From assembly GCF_000208745.1 (NCBI RefSeq), contig NC_030853.1:12763012-12827011 (forward strand): a DNA stretch of 64,000 nucleotides, given 5' to 3'. Of the stretch, positions 12,694 to 24,110 are shown in pieces; the first letter of the stretch is position 1; each line of letters opens with the position of its first letter. A program made the translations under genes and the position numbers. Below the pieces are notes generated by a model. The model was not told the origin of the DNA. It did not search any database and saw nothing but the letters and a program-made list of their open reading frames with translations. The DNA comes from Theobroma cacao (lineage: Eukaryota > Streptophyta > Magnoliopsida > Malvales > Malvaceae).

Positions 12694-15600
12694 TGTTAGT
12701 ATAAGCCCTACAAGCCAATCTGTGGTTGTATGGGAATTGTAATTTTGAGATACTCATGTATGACATTTTGTTATTCATAATGTCACGACCCGGAACTCCC
12801 ATCGAGCCCGTGACAACCACCGTGACGTCCCGAAAAACATTCATTACCCAGAATGTCAATCGAAACCTCGCAAGGCTTAACATCAATTTTTCTCGCTTCC
12901 CCTGTGAGTATCAGTTACTAAAATTATGATTTGAGAGATTATAAACTATTTACAAATCAAAATAATAGAAAAACAATTTTTTTCTCATAGGGGCATTTTG
13001 GTCATTTTTTCTCAAAAATCTCGAAATCTGCTAAAAATGTAGTATTCGAGTACAAAACACATAATTCATAATAAAAAATAAGTTTAAACATCTAAAATCT
13101 TCATTTAAAATGAAAGTATGATTATTTGGATATAATAAAAAAAATAAAAGAAATATTCAATAAAATATTCTATTTTCTTATAAAATAATATTTTTAGAGT
13201 TATATGTAAATAATTTTTTAGTAGCAGCGTAAAAGCAAAATAAATTCATATACACTGTAATACAGTAAGCCAGAGTATTTAATTTAATTTACAATAACCA
13301 GTGAACCCCCGAATAACTAAAAGTAAGGAAGATTGTGAACCTACAGTTTGGAGGATGCAAATCCAATGGTAGCCTCAATAAAATCAGCTATCTACAGCCT
13401 ATTCTAAGCTTGAAATGGGTGGAAATGAGGGTAGTGAGATTATATAATCCCAGTGAGTAAACAAATACCATCTAAAATATCTAAAGCCGAGTAAATGGAG
13501 ATAGATAAAATAGTTTAACATACTGTAATTAATCACCTTTCAACTTATTTCAACCAAATAAAATCAATTCATATAAATCAAGTAATCAACATTGCTTATG
13601 AATTTCTTAAAACTTTGGCTCGTGTCAAAATCATTCTCATACCTAGTTATCAGGGATACCTTGATCGAGGGCTATCCTAACCGAGTCCGCCAAGACTGTT
13701 AAAAAGTTATGTACGCATATATCATGGTTTTATTTTGAAAACATAGTTGTTCCTTGGCGTTGGCTGAGTTCACCCTCACGTGGTGGTTTGGCATGAAGTG
13801 AACTCTAAAGTTATACCTCGGGAGTTACCCTACTCGCCTCTCCAACTGAGGTAAAATATAATGGGATTTTGTGCCCTTCTAATAGACTGGTCCACAGAAA
13901 ACCCGCCCACTGCAGCAAGTTAAACCCACCATACAATAAAATTCAACAGCATGACATGACAATTATTTTATTTTATTTTACAACCTTTCAAGGCAAATCA
14001 ACAATTTATACATTTCCAACACATTTATCAAATCAACCATTCATGCCAATATTGCCATAAGCCAATCAATTAGAATCATGAATTTACAACACACAAAAAC
14101 AGTCTCCAATTACTATATTTTCAAACCATCATTCAATTTTAAAACAATTTTATGAAATCATTTCATTAAATCACATTTTGTTTATAAAACTGAAAAATTA
14201 ATCATTTAATTCATTTTCCATAAAATTCACAAAATCGGATAAAACATACTTTAGATAATTAAGATGATGATAAGGTTACTCACTATTTCGGGAGTCGAAT
14301 TCCAAGTACTCTGATTCTTGATCCTCGGGTACTATCTCTTTACTTTTGCCAGAATGCTCACCACCTAGACATAATGCACAATAAGCCATTTACTACATTG
14401 TGCTAAATTGTTATAAAACCAATTAAGGCTTTATACTCATGTATGAAATGGGATGCAAATTGTTCGGATTATTGTCTAAACACGGTGTTCTACACAAATT
14501 CAATTGTGTACCTAAATTAAATGGTGTTGGCCTAATTCGATCTATGACTCGATTAATTGGCCAATACGTCCAATTCAACTCCAAATAATTTCATTTTTCT
14601 CCCAATACTCCAAATCATCAAACACAAATTAAATAACTTGAAATATTGTAAAATCATCCTCACATTTTCTCTTGGAAAATTCGGCCATGGAGGGTGCATC
14701 AACACTATAATTTTTCCTACTTGATTCTCACACCATAAATCACTATTTCCTAACCAAATCACTTGAAATAAAATCAAAATCATCCTCAATATTCCACATG
14801 GAGAATTCGGCCAATGATGGGTGATGGGAGAACATGAATTTTTCTTGCTTGATTTTCATGCTACACATCACCAATCAACTAAAAACACTAAAATACATTG
14901 AAATCTAACTAAATCAAGCATCAAAACCTTTCTACTAGGGTTTGATCAACACACTATCCTTCCTGATATCTTGTGATTCAACCATGGAAAATGCAAAATA
15001 ATGCATGGGAAAGGTAGATCACAAGTCAAAATTAAGAAATTTTACCTTTGATTGCTTGATTACTTGAAATCCACCAATTTTCTCTTGAATTTTCACCCTA
15101 GGGGTCTTGTTCTTCCTTTTTCTTCCTTTGTTCTTGCTTTGGCCGACCATATGAAGAGAAATAGGCTGATTTTGTGCTAATTTATAAGAAAAATAATAAA
15201 TGGATGAGATTTTGACACATGTCACCATTCCATTGGTCCATGTGTCATACTTAGCCATTAAGCAATCTCTCTCCACCACTTAAATTTCCTCAATTATCCA
15301 TGATAATATTGGGTAAAATCCATGTGTTGGACAAGTGTTGTGTGGTGTAAAATTACAATTTTGCCTTTAGGGTGGCAAAATGACTATTTTACCCCTATGC
15401 TAGAAAAAATATCGAAATTAAAAATTTTCACTTCTTAAACTCAAATTATGTTCTAATTAGTCAATCTTGATCCAAAACTTCTTCCAACATTCCAATTTTA
15501 ACCTTGGGTGGCAAACTGACCATTTTGCCCCTAGGTCATGAAAATTCCAATTTAACTCCAAATCGGTCCTCGAACTCCGAATCACCATTTTAAGTCATTC

Positions 15601-16502
15601 TGGGGTTTTAAAATTCTCAATTTCATCTTAAAATCTCTATTTGGTCTAGTTCGAGGCTTAATTCAACTTAATTGTACCATTTGGTACATTAACGTCCTCC
15701 AATGATTTCCGAGGTACCCAAGTAAGTAAACATGCATTCTTATGTAAGAATGGCATAATAAACATATTGTAGAGTCGGGCTTGACACATAATAACATTGA
15801 GGTAGTTCTTTATCCATAAGTTTGTAATTTAATTACTTTTTATACTAATGCAGATAAAGCCTATGGAATTATATATTCCTTGAAAAGGAATTGTATTGGG
15901 ATACAATAATGAGATCCTTATGCATTAAAGCATTGTTCTTAAAAGTTCCTGATCATTGTATTATTGAGACAGGGCATCAATAATGCTCAAAGATTGACAC
16001 ATGTTATGTTCTTTACTTATGAAGCAAGCAATCGTTCTCATAGGTTGAAGTATAGAGATACTTGGAACTAGCATGTGGGTGTTTGCCATGGGAGAGCGAG
16101 TTTACTAAACATGACCCACCATGAGAAGTGCATTTGGTACCTCACTCAAGTGTCTATGCAATACTTCTTATGTGTCAGTTGTATAACTACTCCCTAGACT
16201 TGAGACACCAAGTTTTTTAGTATGTGGAGTACTATGCTTTGATTTCATCCTTATGGGTGCCTAATCAAGGATGCCAAAACAGGATGTTTTTTAATACAAT
16301 ATGAAGCATATGAAGGCAAATGAGTGGTCAAGATAGGAATCATCACCCCAAGTGATTTAAGGGGAAATATCTCATTAGTTCTTGGTTGACATTAGCTTAA
16401 TCAAATCCTTGGCTAAGGTGATTAGGAGATTATGAAATGAGTTTCATAAGTCTCCATAAAGCTAATGATTTAACTGTAAGAACAAATACAGAGATCAATA
16501 AG
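12694..16502 (+). repeat. Copia 5' LTR, first ~800 bp, split by an A solo LTR
   Basis: Pieces 12694-12780 and 15792-16502 together align closely with 22426-23213 of the 3' LTR (for example 'TTCTTGGTTGACATTAGC' in both, 16380 and 23090). The alignment stops after GAGATCAATAAG, where the truncated B-type LTR begins. Differences are few per 100 bp by eye. Confidence 0.85.
12781..15786 (-). mobile_element. Solo LTR, family A, reverse (TSD CATAA)
   Basis: Begins TGTCACGACCCGG and ends GTCGGGCTTGACA, that is TGTCAAGCCCGAC...GTGACA on the minus strand. CATAA stands on both sides (12776-12780, 15787-15791), and the flanking Copia LTR is continuous across it when compared with 22490-22515. No interior or second LTR is present, so it is the product of recombination between two LTRs. 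It carries the structured family module at about 13655-13925 and a minus-strand TATA-like TTATAAAT near 15180. A short ORF at 12726-12929 straddles the insertion edge and is not a gene. Confidence 0.95.
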
Positions 16503-16520
16503 AACAAATAAAGCCTTTCC

Positions 16521-16856
16521 GCTGCAGCGACACCTGACTTAAATTATCAACTAGCAGAGGGTTTCTCACCAAACCTCCTCATTTTTAAACTTAATTCATT
16601 TATTCCTTAATGTTGGAAGTCCATGCTCAACTATGGTACCAAAGAAATGGAAAATAGGGTAACAACTGAACCAAATGAGGAGCAAAACAGAAAGTTTTTT
16701 GCTGCAGCGAAATTTTTGGTCACAAAACAGAAAGTTTCTCGCTGCAGTGAGAAGCTATAGTAACATTCTCGCTGTAGCGAGATTTTCGGCCAGCCTTACC
16801 CCTCCAACCAGAGAGTTTCTCCCTGCAGCGAGAATTAATCTCGCTGCAGCGAGAAA
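16521..16856. repeat. Cluster of six CTGCAG-centred palindromes
   Basis: Copies at 16521, 16701, 16741, 16771, 16823 and 16843. The best one is TCTCGCTGCAGCGAGA (16839-16854), a perfect 16-bp palindrome. Others differ mainly by C-to-T or G-to-A changes inside CG and CTG contexts. Confidence 0.8.
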
Positions 16857-17059
16857 TAGAGTAGTGAGAAAAAAAATTTCTTTCTTTTCAAGAAAAAGTC
16901 ATCTTGCTGAAATGACAAAATCAACATAAAACACGTAAAGGTTTCCAAAGTTAAACATGCCAAATTCATATGCATTTCAACCATAAACCATATACATGAG
17001 TTTTCATTCTCTAAACATATATACATATACATAGATGGATAAATACCAATACCACTATC

Positions 17060-17215
17060 ATCACATCCAGCTCATGTGCATCCCCCCACATCGTGCACAT
17101 AGTCGGAGTCATCATGTGCATCCCCCCACATCGTGCATAGGGCACTATCATCATCCATCTTCCTCACCACCACCATTACCGGCATGTGCATCCCCCCCAC
17201 ACCGTGCACACACAC
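17060..17215 (-). repeat. Hairpin tandem array in B-type LTR
   Basis: Three or more diverged units with CATGTGCATCCCCCCACA..GTGCA (17075, 17118, 17182). On the minus strand they read as TGTGCA...GGGG...TGCACATG, each able to form a short stem. Same module as 38349-38476 and 56528-56640. Confidence 0.65.
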
Positions 17216-18465
17216 GGTTATAATCATCACACAATATCAACCATCATGCACAACATATATATATATCTATATATATACCAACATAATGTAGTAGTGCATG
17301 AATCCATAACAACCGCATGTCACAACATAAAATCAATTTATCAAAGGCTTGTTCCCAAAGCACTCGTTTTAAAAGAAAGTTGGATAAAATCATTCAAGTA
17401 TATTGTGCAAATAAGTTTACATTCCAAAAACAATTTTGAATCGTAAGTCCATTCACCAGTATCTTGTTGAACTTTTTGTTGACTCTACTTCTCTAATTGT
17501 CCAAATGAGGCGATGGGGCTTCGTTGGAACCTATTATCACATTAGCATCACCATTAATTCAAGCCACAAACTTATAAATTCTAAAAGCTTTCTCTTAGCT
17601 AGCTTTCAATGGCTATTTAAATGGCTATCTATTCTCACTACCCTTATCACTCTAAAATGAATGAACAACCCCAACTGCTAATTCACCCCCAAATCTAAAC
17701 ACTAATCATTCTCGACACCAAAACTCAATTCTAGTGTAATACTCACCTTGGTAGCTTGTATTTGAAATTCTTTCCAAAACTTTCAAGCTATATTTGAAGC
17801 TTTCTCTTTCTCTCTCTAAAACACCTAACTAGTGAGAGAGAGTATGGAAATAAGATTTTTTTTTCAAGGGTTTTAAGGAGAGGGAGTGGAAGAGCACAAG
17901 GGTTTATGGAAATGGTGCACCAAAAGCATGAAATTTGGAGCTATTTGAGGAAGGTTGTGGAGCTTTCTTATCAAGCTTTCATGGGGGATGAAAGCAATGT
18001 GAGATATAAGGAAGAAGAAGGAGAAAAGCTATTGGAGAATGAAGAAGCTGCTGGAAGAACAAGATATTTATAGCCCATGCTTCTCCACTTCACTTAAATT
18101 ACGAAAATGCCCCTCCATAAATTAGCTTGTTCTCTTCTAATCCTTTATGCAATCTTTTTACTCTTTTGACACTGGGAGAAGGTCCATAATGGTCTAGATA
18201 TACTCGGGTTCATGAAAACTTAAAAATTCTAACCCGAGGTGAAAAATGACCATTTTGCCCCTACCGTGAAAATCATCAAAATTTTTATTTCCATGTCATT
18301 TTACTCATATTTTCATAATTCATTTATGCCTTAGGCCTACTTAGGCCATAATATTATTTAAAAATCTTACTTTTATGGGCTTACTAAGGAAATGATGAAA
18401 TTACCCCTGATTAGGGATATCGCGTCTATTACTAACTATGAGCCTATAAAGGTCAAGGTCTCACA

Positions 18466-18608
18466 GATATGGAGGGTTATCATCTTGAACAAAATAGTGG
18501 GAGCAATCAATTTAAGATTTACTATCTCATCTGAATTGATTATAATACATAATCACTCATAAATGTTTTTTAAATGTCTAGGTTATTAGAATACGAATAC
18601 ACATTATT
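18466..18608 (+). other. Copia leader or gag remainder, unreadable
   Basis: Between the B-type LTR end and the first readable Copia frame. AT-rich, no motif recognised. Begins GATATGGAGGG; the word AGTGGGAGCAATC at 18499 is purine-rich but has no LTR start after it. Confidence 0.3.
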
Positions 18609-18913
18609 TTGCGCGGCATACTTGATGTCATCATCAAATTCATGCCAAAATGTTTGGACTGGTATATCAAGTTGAGAAATGTTCTCAAATATCTATTTAG
18701 AATAGATGTCATTAAGGAAGATATCCTTGCCTTCTTGACAAGGTCAAAGAATGAGAAACTTGTAGAAGTTTCACCTTTGACCATGTATATGATTGAAGTA
18801 AATCTGTCTACTATTGATCCGCCATCATGGGTACTAGATGTTGGATGTGGGTCACACTTATATAATGACATAAAGGTGTTGGAAAAGAGTAAAAGATTAA
18901 CGAAGGGAGAGGT
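18609..18913 (+). pseudogene. Copia gag end and protease start, active site changed
   Basis: The frame from 18609 runs through a degenerate gag end into MYMIEVNLST and then SWVLDVGCGSH, the well-known start of the Copia protease (…WVLDTGCGSHI…). The catalytic triplet D-T-G is changed to D-V-G (GAT GTT GGA, 18837-18845). The frame goes on with KRLTKGE and is then cut by an A solo LTR at 18914. Coding sequence resumes after the LTR at 21879 in the matching frame. The antisense ORF over the same bases is a shadow. Confidence 0.85.
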
Positions 18914-19527
18914 TGTAAAGCCCGACCTTATAAAATACTTGACAGGACATACATGTGATGGATAACATGTTTACATACTAGGAGAGCCTCGAAAAATTGA
19001 TAAAAGTCGGTACTGTACCTAGAGGTACAATAAAGTTGATCTAAGCCTCGAACTAGGTCAAATAGGGATTTTAAGGTGAAATTCAAAATTTTACAGTTCA
19101 GGAATGACTTAAAATGGTGATACGGAGTTCGAGGATCAATTCGGAGTCAAATCAAAATTTTCACTATCTAGGGGTAAAATGGTAATTTTGCCACCTAAGG
19201 ATAGAAATTAGAATATTGGAAGAAGTTTTTGATCAAGATTGATCACATTTGACTCATTGGAGTATAATTTGAGGTTGATAAGTGAAAAAGTTGTAATTTC
19301 GATATTTTTGGAGCATAGGGACAAAACTGTAATTTTATCGCCCCGGGGGCAAATCGGTAAATTTTCACCCCCAACACTTGTCAAGACCTAGGGATTTTAT
19401 TCATCATGGAAATGGATAAACATGAGAAATGTGTGGTGGAGAATTAAAGAATTAAAAGTCAAATATTTAAAATTTGAACTAATAAGGAAATGCCATGTGT
19501 CATGCTTTTATTATTTTATTGTTTCTT

Positions 19528-19535
19528 TATAAAAA
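19528..19535 (+). promoter_or_regulatory. TATA box of A solo LTR
   Basis: TATAAAAA followed by GGCATAAAAATCAGCCCA. The same context occurs in the reverse A LTR at 61499-61507 (TATAAAAAT on the minus strand) with AATCAGCCCA after it. Transcription would start some 30 bp downstream, before the 'ACCCTAGGTG' block. Confidence 0.6.
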
Positions 19536-20734
19536 GGCATAAAAATCAGCCCATTTCTCCCATAGTGGTCGGCCAAACCAGAAGAGAAGAGAAACCAAGG
19601 AAGAACAAACCCTAGGTGGGGAAAATCAAAGAGAAAGTGTTGGAATTCAAGGATTTGATCAAGCAAAGATAAAATTTCTTTGATTTTGCTAGTGATTTAC
19701 CTTACCCATGCATTTCTCCTTAATTTTCATGGTTGGATTGTATGTTTTCATGGGGAAATCATGGCTGGCCGAATGGGTTTGGTGAGAGAAATGATGTTGG
19801 AATTATTTGATTTTGAGTTATGTTGGTGTTTAGAGTTAGTTAAGCATGTTTAGAAACAAAACAACAAGAAAAGAATCCATTTTCCCCATGAACCTTCAAT
19901 GGCCGAACCCTATGTGAAGTGTAGAAGTAATGAATTGATTTTGTGATCAAGTGAATTGGTTGAAAAATTGATGAAATGATGAGGTGAGAAAATGGAATGG
20001 AAAAATTTTTAGTGATAGTGCACCACAATGGCCGAAATTTTCAAGAAGAATTGTGAGGGTTGTTAGGCTGAATTTCAGATTATTGGAATTGTATTTAGTG
20101 AATTGAAATATTAGAAATGAAATGGAGCAATTTGAAGCCAAATCGGACACAATTGTCATTTAATTGGGTAATAGGCCGAATTAGGCCAACATTGCATTTA
20201 AACGGTAGTCGGATAAGTTGCATATCATATCATGCATATACATCGAGCCTGAATTGATTTTATAATGGTCAAGCATTAATGTGATGAATTATGTATTGTA
20301 CATTGTGGATAGGTGGTGAGTAAATTACACTGGTAAAAGTACAGAGATTGTACTTGAAGACTGGGACTAGGAGTATTTCTACTCCTGATACTGTGAGTAA
20401 CCTTACTATCGTCTTATTTATCTAAAGTGGTTTTTATCCGATTTTATGATTTTATGAAAAATGGGTTTAAATGGTAAACCTTTATGTTTATAAACAAAAT
20501 GTATTTAAATGAAAAGATTTTATAAATTGTCTTGAAATTTAATGATGATTTTGAAAATAGAGTAATTGGAGACTCCTGATGTGTTGTAAATTTATGATTT
20601 GAATTGATGGCTTATGTTAATGTGTTGGCATGACTGGCTGGGTTGTGTTTTTGGTGAGCTGTATGAATTGTTCTGTTTTACATTTACAAGCTGGATAGTA
20701 TTATATTAGTCATGTCATGCTGTCAAAATTTTGT

Positions 20735-21030
20735 TGTATGGTGGATTTAACCTGCTGCAGGGGGCGAGTTTTCTGTGGACTAGCCTATTAGAGGGGCACA
20801 AAATCTCGATATATTTTACCTCGGTTGGAGAGGCGAGTAAGGTAACTCCAAGGTATAACTTTAGAGTTCACTTCACGCCAAACCACCTTGTGATGATGAA
20901 CTCAGCCAACGCCAAGGAATGGTTGTGTTTTCTAAATAAAAACATGATTTATGCGTACATAACTTTTAATAGCCTTGGCGGACTCGGTTGGGATAGCCCT
21001 CGATCAAGGCATCCCAGATAACTGGGTATG
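20735..21030 (+). repeat. Structured GC-rich module of family A LTRs
   Basis: The best preserved part of family A. It begins TGGTGGATTTAACCTGCTGC and includes TAGAGGGGCAC, then GAGTTCACTTCAC (20869) facing GTGATGATGAACTC (20890) as a hairpin, and CGCCAAGG (20909) facing CCTTGGCG (20973). Sister copies are near 7000-7290, 13655-13925, 30040-30315, 32650-32920 and 60120-60400. Confidence 0.75.
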
Positions 21031-21873
21031 AAAATGATTTTTGGCAAGAGCCAAAGTTTTAAGAAATTCATAAGCTATGTTGATTACTCGATTTATATGA
21101 ATTAATTTTATTTGATTGAAATGAGTTGAAAGGTGATGAATCACAGTTTATTAAACTATTTTATCTGTCTCCATTTACTCTGCTTTAGATATTTTAGATG
21201 GTATCTGTTTACTCACTGGGATTATATAATCTCACCACCCTCTTTTCCACCCAGTTCAGGCTCAGTATAAACTGTAGATAGCTGATATCGTCGAAGGCTA
21301 CAGTTGGCTTTACTTCCTCAAAAACTGTAGGTTTGCAGCCTTTGTTCATTTTTATCATGTGGGGTCCACATGTCACTGTAAATTAAATTTCATACTCTAG
21401 TTATCGATACTACTGTATGTAGGAATTTATTTTGCTTTTACGCTGTAAAAATTATTTACGCAGTGTTTTAAAAATATTATTTTATGAGAAAATTGAGTAT
21501 TTTATTCATATATTTTTATTTTATTCTAATAGTAATAATTTCATTTTAAATGAAGGTTTTAGATGTTTAAACTTATTTTTGATTATGAATTATGTATTTT
21601 GTACTTGCATACTTCATTTTTAGCGGATTTCGAGATTTTTGAGGAAAAATGACCAAAATGCCCCAGTGAGAAAAAAATTATTTTTCTATTGATTTGATTT
21701 GGAAAATGTTTATAATCTCTCAAAACATAATTTTAGTGACTAATACTCACAGGAGAAGCGAGAAAAACTGATGTTAAGCCTTACGAGGTTTCGATTGACA
21801 TTTCAGGTAAAGAATGTCTATTGGGACGTCGTGGCGGTTGTCACGGGCTCGATGGGAGTTTCGGGTTGTGACA

Positions 21874-21980
21874 GAGGTGGTCCTAAGAGTAGGAAATGGA
21901 GCAAAGGTTGCTACATCGGCTGTGGGGACAGTTACCATACCTTTACCTTTTGGGTTGATCTCAGAATTAAGAGACTATTG
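21874..21980 (+). pseudogene. Copia protease continuation, right of the A solo LTR
   Basis: Reads VLRVGNGAKV then GLISELRDYC, as in the Copia protease to GAG-pre-integrase segment (LRVGNGA.V…LPSGL…L.NCYYVP). It stops at about 21980, where sequence of an LTR type starts without any TG terminus or TSD. Confidence 0.85.
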
Positions 21981-22266
21981 TAGATTCGTCCGAGTCTCTT
22001 CGTTGGAAGTCGAGTACTCTTTTGTTGTGTATAGACAAACCGATGTAAATTATTAAATTATGTTTAGACAATATATGTACTCTTTGATTGGTATGCCGCT
22101 ATGAAATGGCAATGTTTAGTATTATTTTGATTCAAAGTTATAAAATGTGACTTAGCAACTTTTAATGGAATGGTGAAAAGGTTATATTCATAGGCTGGCT
22201 TGGGCTTAGTGGACTACGTCCATTGGGCTTATGCACCGGTCATGGCCCGAAATTTGGGTCGTGACA
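21981..22266 (+). repeat. J-type LTR tail replacing Copia integrase and RT
   Basis: Ends CATGGCCCGAAATTTGGGTCGTGACA (last bases of the LTR). The segment AGTCTCTTCGTTGGAAGTCGAG matches the style of 39040 in LTR I. Its terminal hairpin, AGTGGAC/GTCCATT (22208-22224), is a covariant of that in LTR B. No LTR start is present, so a deletion joined the Copia protease to this tail. Confidence 0.7.
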
Positions 22267-22416
22267 AGATCATTGGAAGAGAAGACATTTGCATAGAGCG
22301 TATACCCACTGAGGATAATATTGCTGATCCTCTTATTAAAGCATTGTCCCAATAGAAGCATAATCGTCATGTTGAGAACATTGGTATTGATACATAGGCG
22401 ATTGGCTTTAGTGCTA
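22267..22416 (+). pseudogene. Copia RNase H C-terminal relic
   Basis: The frame from 22269 reads IIGREDICIER then IPTEDNIADPLIKALSQ and a stop. The Copia Pol C-terminus has the pattern …IPTE.N.ADPLTKAL, here with LTK changed to LIK and a nonsense codon before the usual KH. The position directly upstream of the purine tract and 3' LTR agrees with this. Confidence 0.9.
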
Positions 22417-22425
22417 GTGGGAGAT
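22413..22425 (+). other. Polypurine tract of the Copia element
   Basis: AGTGGGAGAT within this short stretch stands right before the 3' LTR start TGTTAATATAAG. Typical Copia layout. Confidence 0.75.
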
Positions 22426-24110
22426 TGTTAATATAAGCCCTACAAGCCAATCTGTGATTGTATGGGAATTACAATTTTGAGATATTCATGTATGACATTT
22501 TGTTATTCATAATAACATTGAGGTAGCTCTTTATCCACAAGTTTGTAATTTAATTACTTATGTAGATAAAGCCCATGGAATTATATATGCCTTGTAAAGG
22601 AATTGTATTGGGTTACAATTATGAGATCCTTATGCATTAAAGCATTGTTCCTAAAAGTTCCTAATCATTGTATTATTGAGACAGGGCATCAATAATGCTC
22701 AAAGATTGGCACATGTTATGTTCCTTACTTGTGAAGTAAGCAATCGTTCTCATAGGTTGAAGTATAGAGATAATTAGAACTAGCATGTGGGTGCTTGCCA
22801 TGGGAGAGTGAGTTCATTGAACATGACCCACCATGAGAAGTGCATTTGCTACCTCACTCAAGTGTCAATGCAATACTTCTCATGTGTCAGTTGTGTAACT
22901 ACTCCCTAGACTTGAGACACTAGGTTGTTTTGTATGTGGAATACTATGCTTTGATTTCATTCTTATGGGCGCCTAATCAAGGATGCCAAAACAGGATGTT
23001 TTTGAGTATAATATGAAGCATATGAAGGTAAATGAGTGGTCAAGATAGGAATCATCACCCCAAGTGATTCAAGGGGAAATATCTCATTAGTTCTTGGTTG
23101 ACATTAGCTTAATCAAATCCTTGGCCAAGGTGATTAGGAGATTATGAAATGAGTTTCATAAGTCTCCATAAAGCTAATGATCTAACTACAAGAACAAATA
23201 TGGAGATCAATAAGAGTAGGCACTGCACCAAGCTCTTATCATCTTTGGGATATATGATGAGGGAATGAATTACACTGAAAAACTGTACACTAAAAGGTTG
23301 TCAAAGAATCCTTTGACTCTCCTAACAATTGGGTGGCCATGATGCATTGCTAGATGCCAATTATGGTGTATAGAATTGAATTAGTTAATTTAAACTTGAA
23401 TATGATTCATTTAAATTAATTAATTAATAATATTATAATTCAATTCCATTGCCAACATGTTAGGAACCGAATGGGTCACACACAAAGGTTGCAATTTGGA
23501 TTAAATTGAGAGTTTGATGATTTAAGTTAGACTTAAATCAAATTCTAGGTTTTAACTACTAAGGACCTGATTAAAAGAGTTTAATTAGGTATTGGTTAAA
23601 TATTATAATTGTTATAATATCAAGGACTTATTTTGCAAAGTTTAAGAAGTTAAACCTAGATATAAATATCACGTTAGAGCCAATTTTTTTTAAGGAGAAG
23701 GAAACAAAGAAAAAAAAGGGGATTTTCTCTTGAGTGCTGCCACTCTTGAGAAGTTTATTTTCTTTTGAAAACTTCTCCTTTGATTCTTTTCTGGAAATCA
23801 AAGAAGAAAAGAGGACAAATCGTTGTCCACTTGCTAGCACAAGGCCGTGGCATAAAGCTCTCTCCTTGAGAAGGATCCATTGCAATCGTGTGTACATCAT
23901 TGGAAGCCAAGCGATTGAGTGGCTGGGATTCTTTCACGCACAAGGTGTTCATGTTTTGTCACTCAAAGGAATCCATTTGATTACGATATCATTTAGAAAG
24001 GTAAAACTTTTTATTTTATTTTATGTGGTGCTTAACTTTGCATTAAACAACCAAGATGATCTAAAGGTAGGAGGCATGTTTTTTATTTTATGTTAATTTT
24101 TTTTATTCCT
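22426..24110 (+). repeat. Copia 3' LTR, right end approximate
   Basis: Starts TGTTAATATAAGCCC. 22426-23213 pairs with the 5' LTR. Downstream it holds a TATA box (23661) and a transcribed-leader region ending in CGCACAAGGTG...GGTAAAAC (23936-24005), a usual Copia LTR order. No TG...CA end with a TSD was found near 24.1 kb, where S-type LTR sequence takes over. Confidence 0.75.
23661..23668 (+). promoter_or_regulatory. TATA box of Copia 3' LTR
   Basis: TATAAATA about 1.2 kb into the LTR, followed after about 100 bp by a pyrimidine-rich and then coding-like leader. Sequence only. Confidence 0.55.

Larger units (their letters stand above)
16503..18465 (-). mobile_element. B-type LTR, reverse, truncated at its 3' end
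   Basis: The right edge reads GGTCAAGGTCTCACA, the complement of the B start TGTGAGACCT. The left edge lacks any TGTCAC terminus, so about 500 bp of the LTR end are missing, along with the rest of the Copia 5' LTR. This is one deletion junction at about 16502. It carries six GCTGCAGC-type palindromes (16521-16856), a hairpin tandem array (17060-17215), and a minus-strand promoter region near 18060-18080 (TATAAATATC on the minus strand at 18065-18074). Confidence 0.8.
18914..21873 (+). mobile_element. Solo LTR, family A, forward (TSD GAGGT)
   Basis: Begins TGTAAAGCCCGACC and ends TTCGGGTTGTGACA, 2960 bp. GAGGT is found at 18909-18913 and 21874-21878, inside the Copia protease codons, which read on without a break if the LTR and one TSD are taken away. 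It has a good TATA box at 19528 and the structured module at 20735-21030. A 96-codon ORF at 20731-21021 lies in that module, but sister copies break it, so I do not call a gene. Confidence 0.95.
12694..24110 (+). mobile_element. Ty1/Copia element, broken by four LTR pieces
   Basis: Two direct copies of an LTR start (TGTTAGTATAAGCCCTACAAGCC at 12694, truncated here to its family words; TGTTAATATAAGCCC at 22426) flank relics of gag-protease (18609-18912 and 21874-~21980) and RNase H (22267-22416). All parts are in the + direction and in Copia order. It is cut by an A solo LTR in its 5' LTR, a truncated reverse B-type LTR that replaces the rest of the 5' LTR, PBS and early gag, an A solo LTR in the protease region, and a J LTR tail that replaces integrase and RT. 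The right end is only approximate, since I found no clear TSD. Confidence 0.8.

Noticed and set aside
16521..16856. Regularly repeated palindromes as a CRISPR-like array
   Set aside because: Repeats are short, degenerate and unevenly spaced, lie in plant LTRs and have no cas genes.
20731..21021. 96-codon ORF in the A solo LTR
   Set aside because: It lies in the structured module; sister copies at 7000-7290 and on the minus strand at 13655-13925 have stops and indels in the frame, and no family is recognised.
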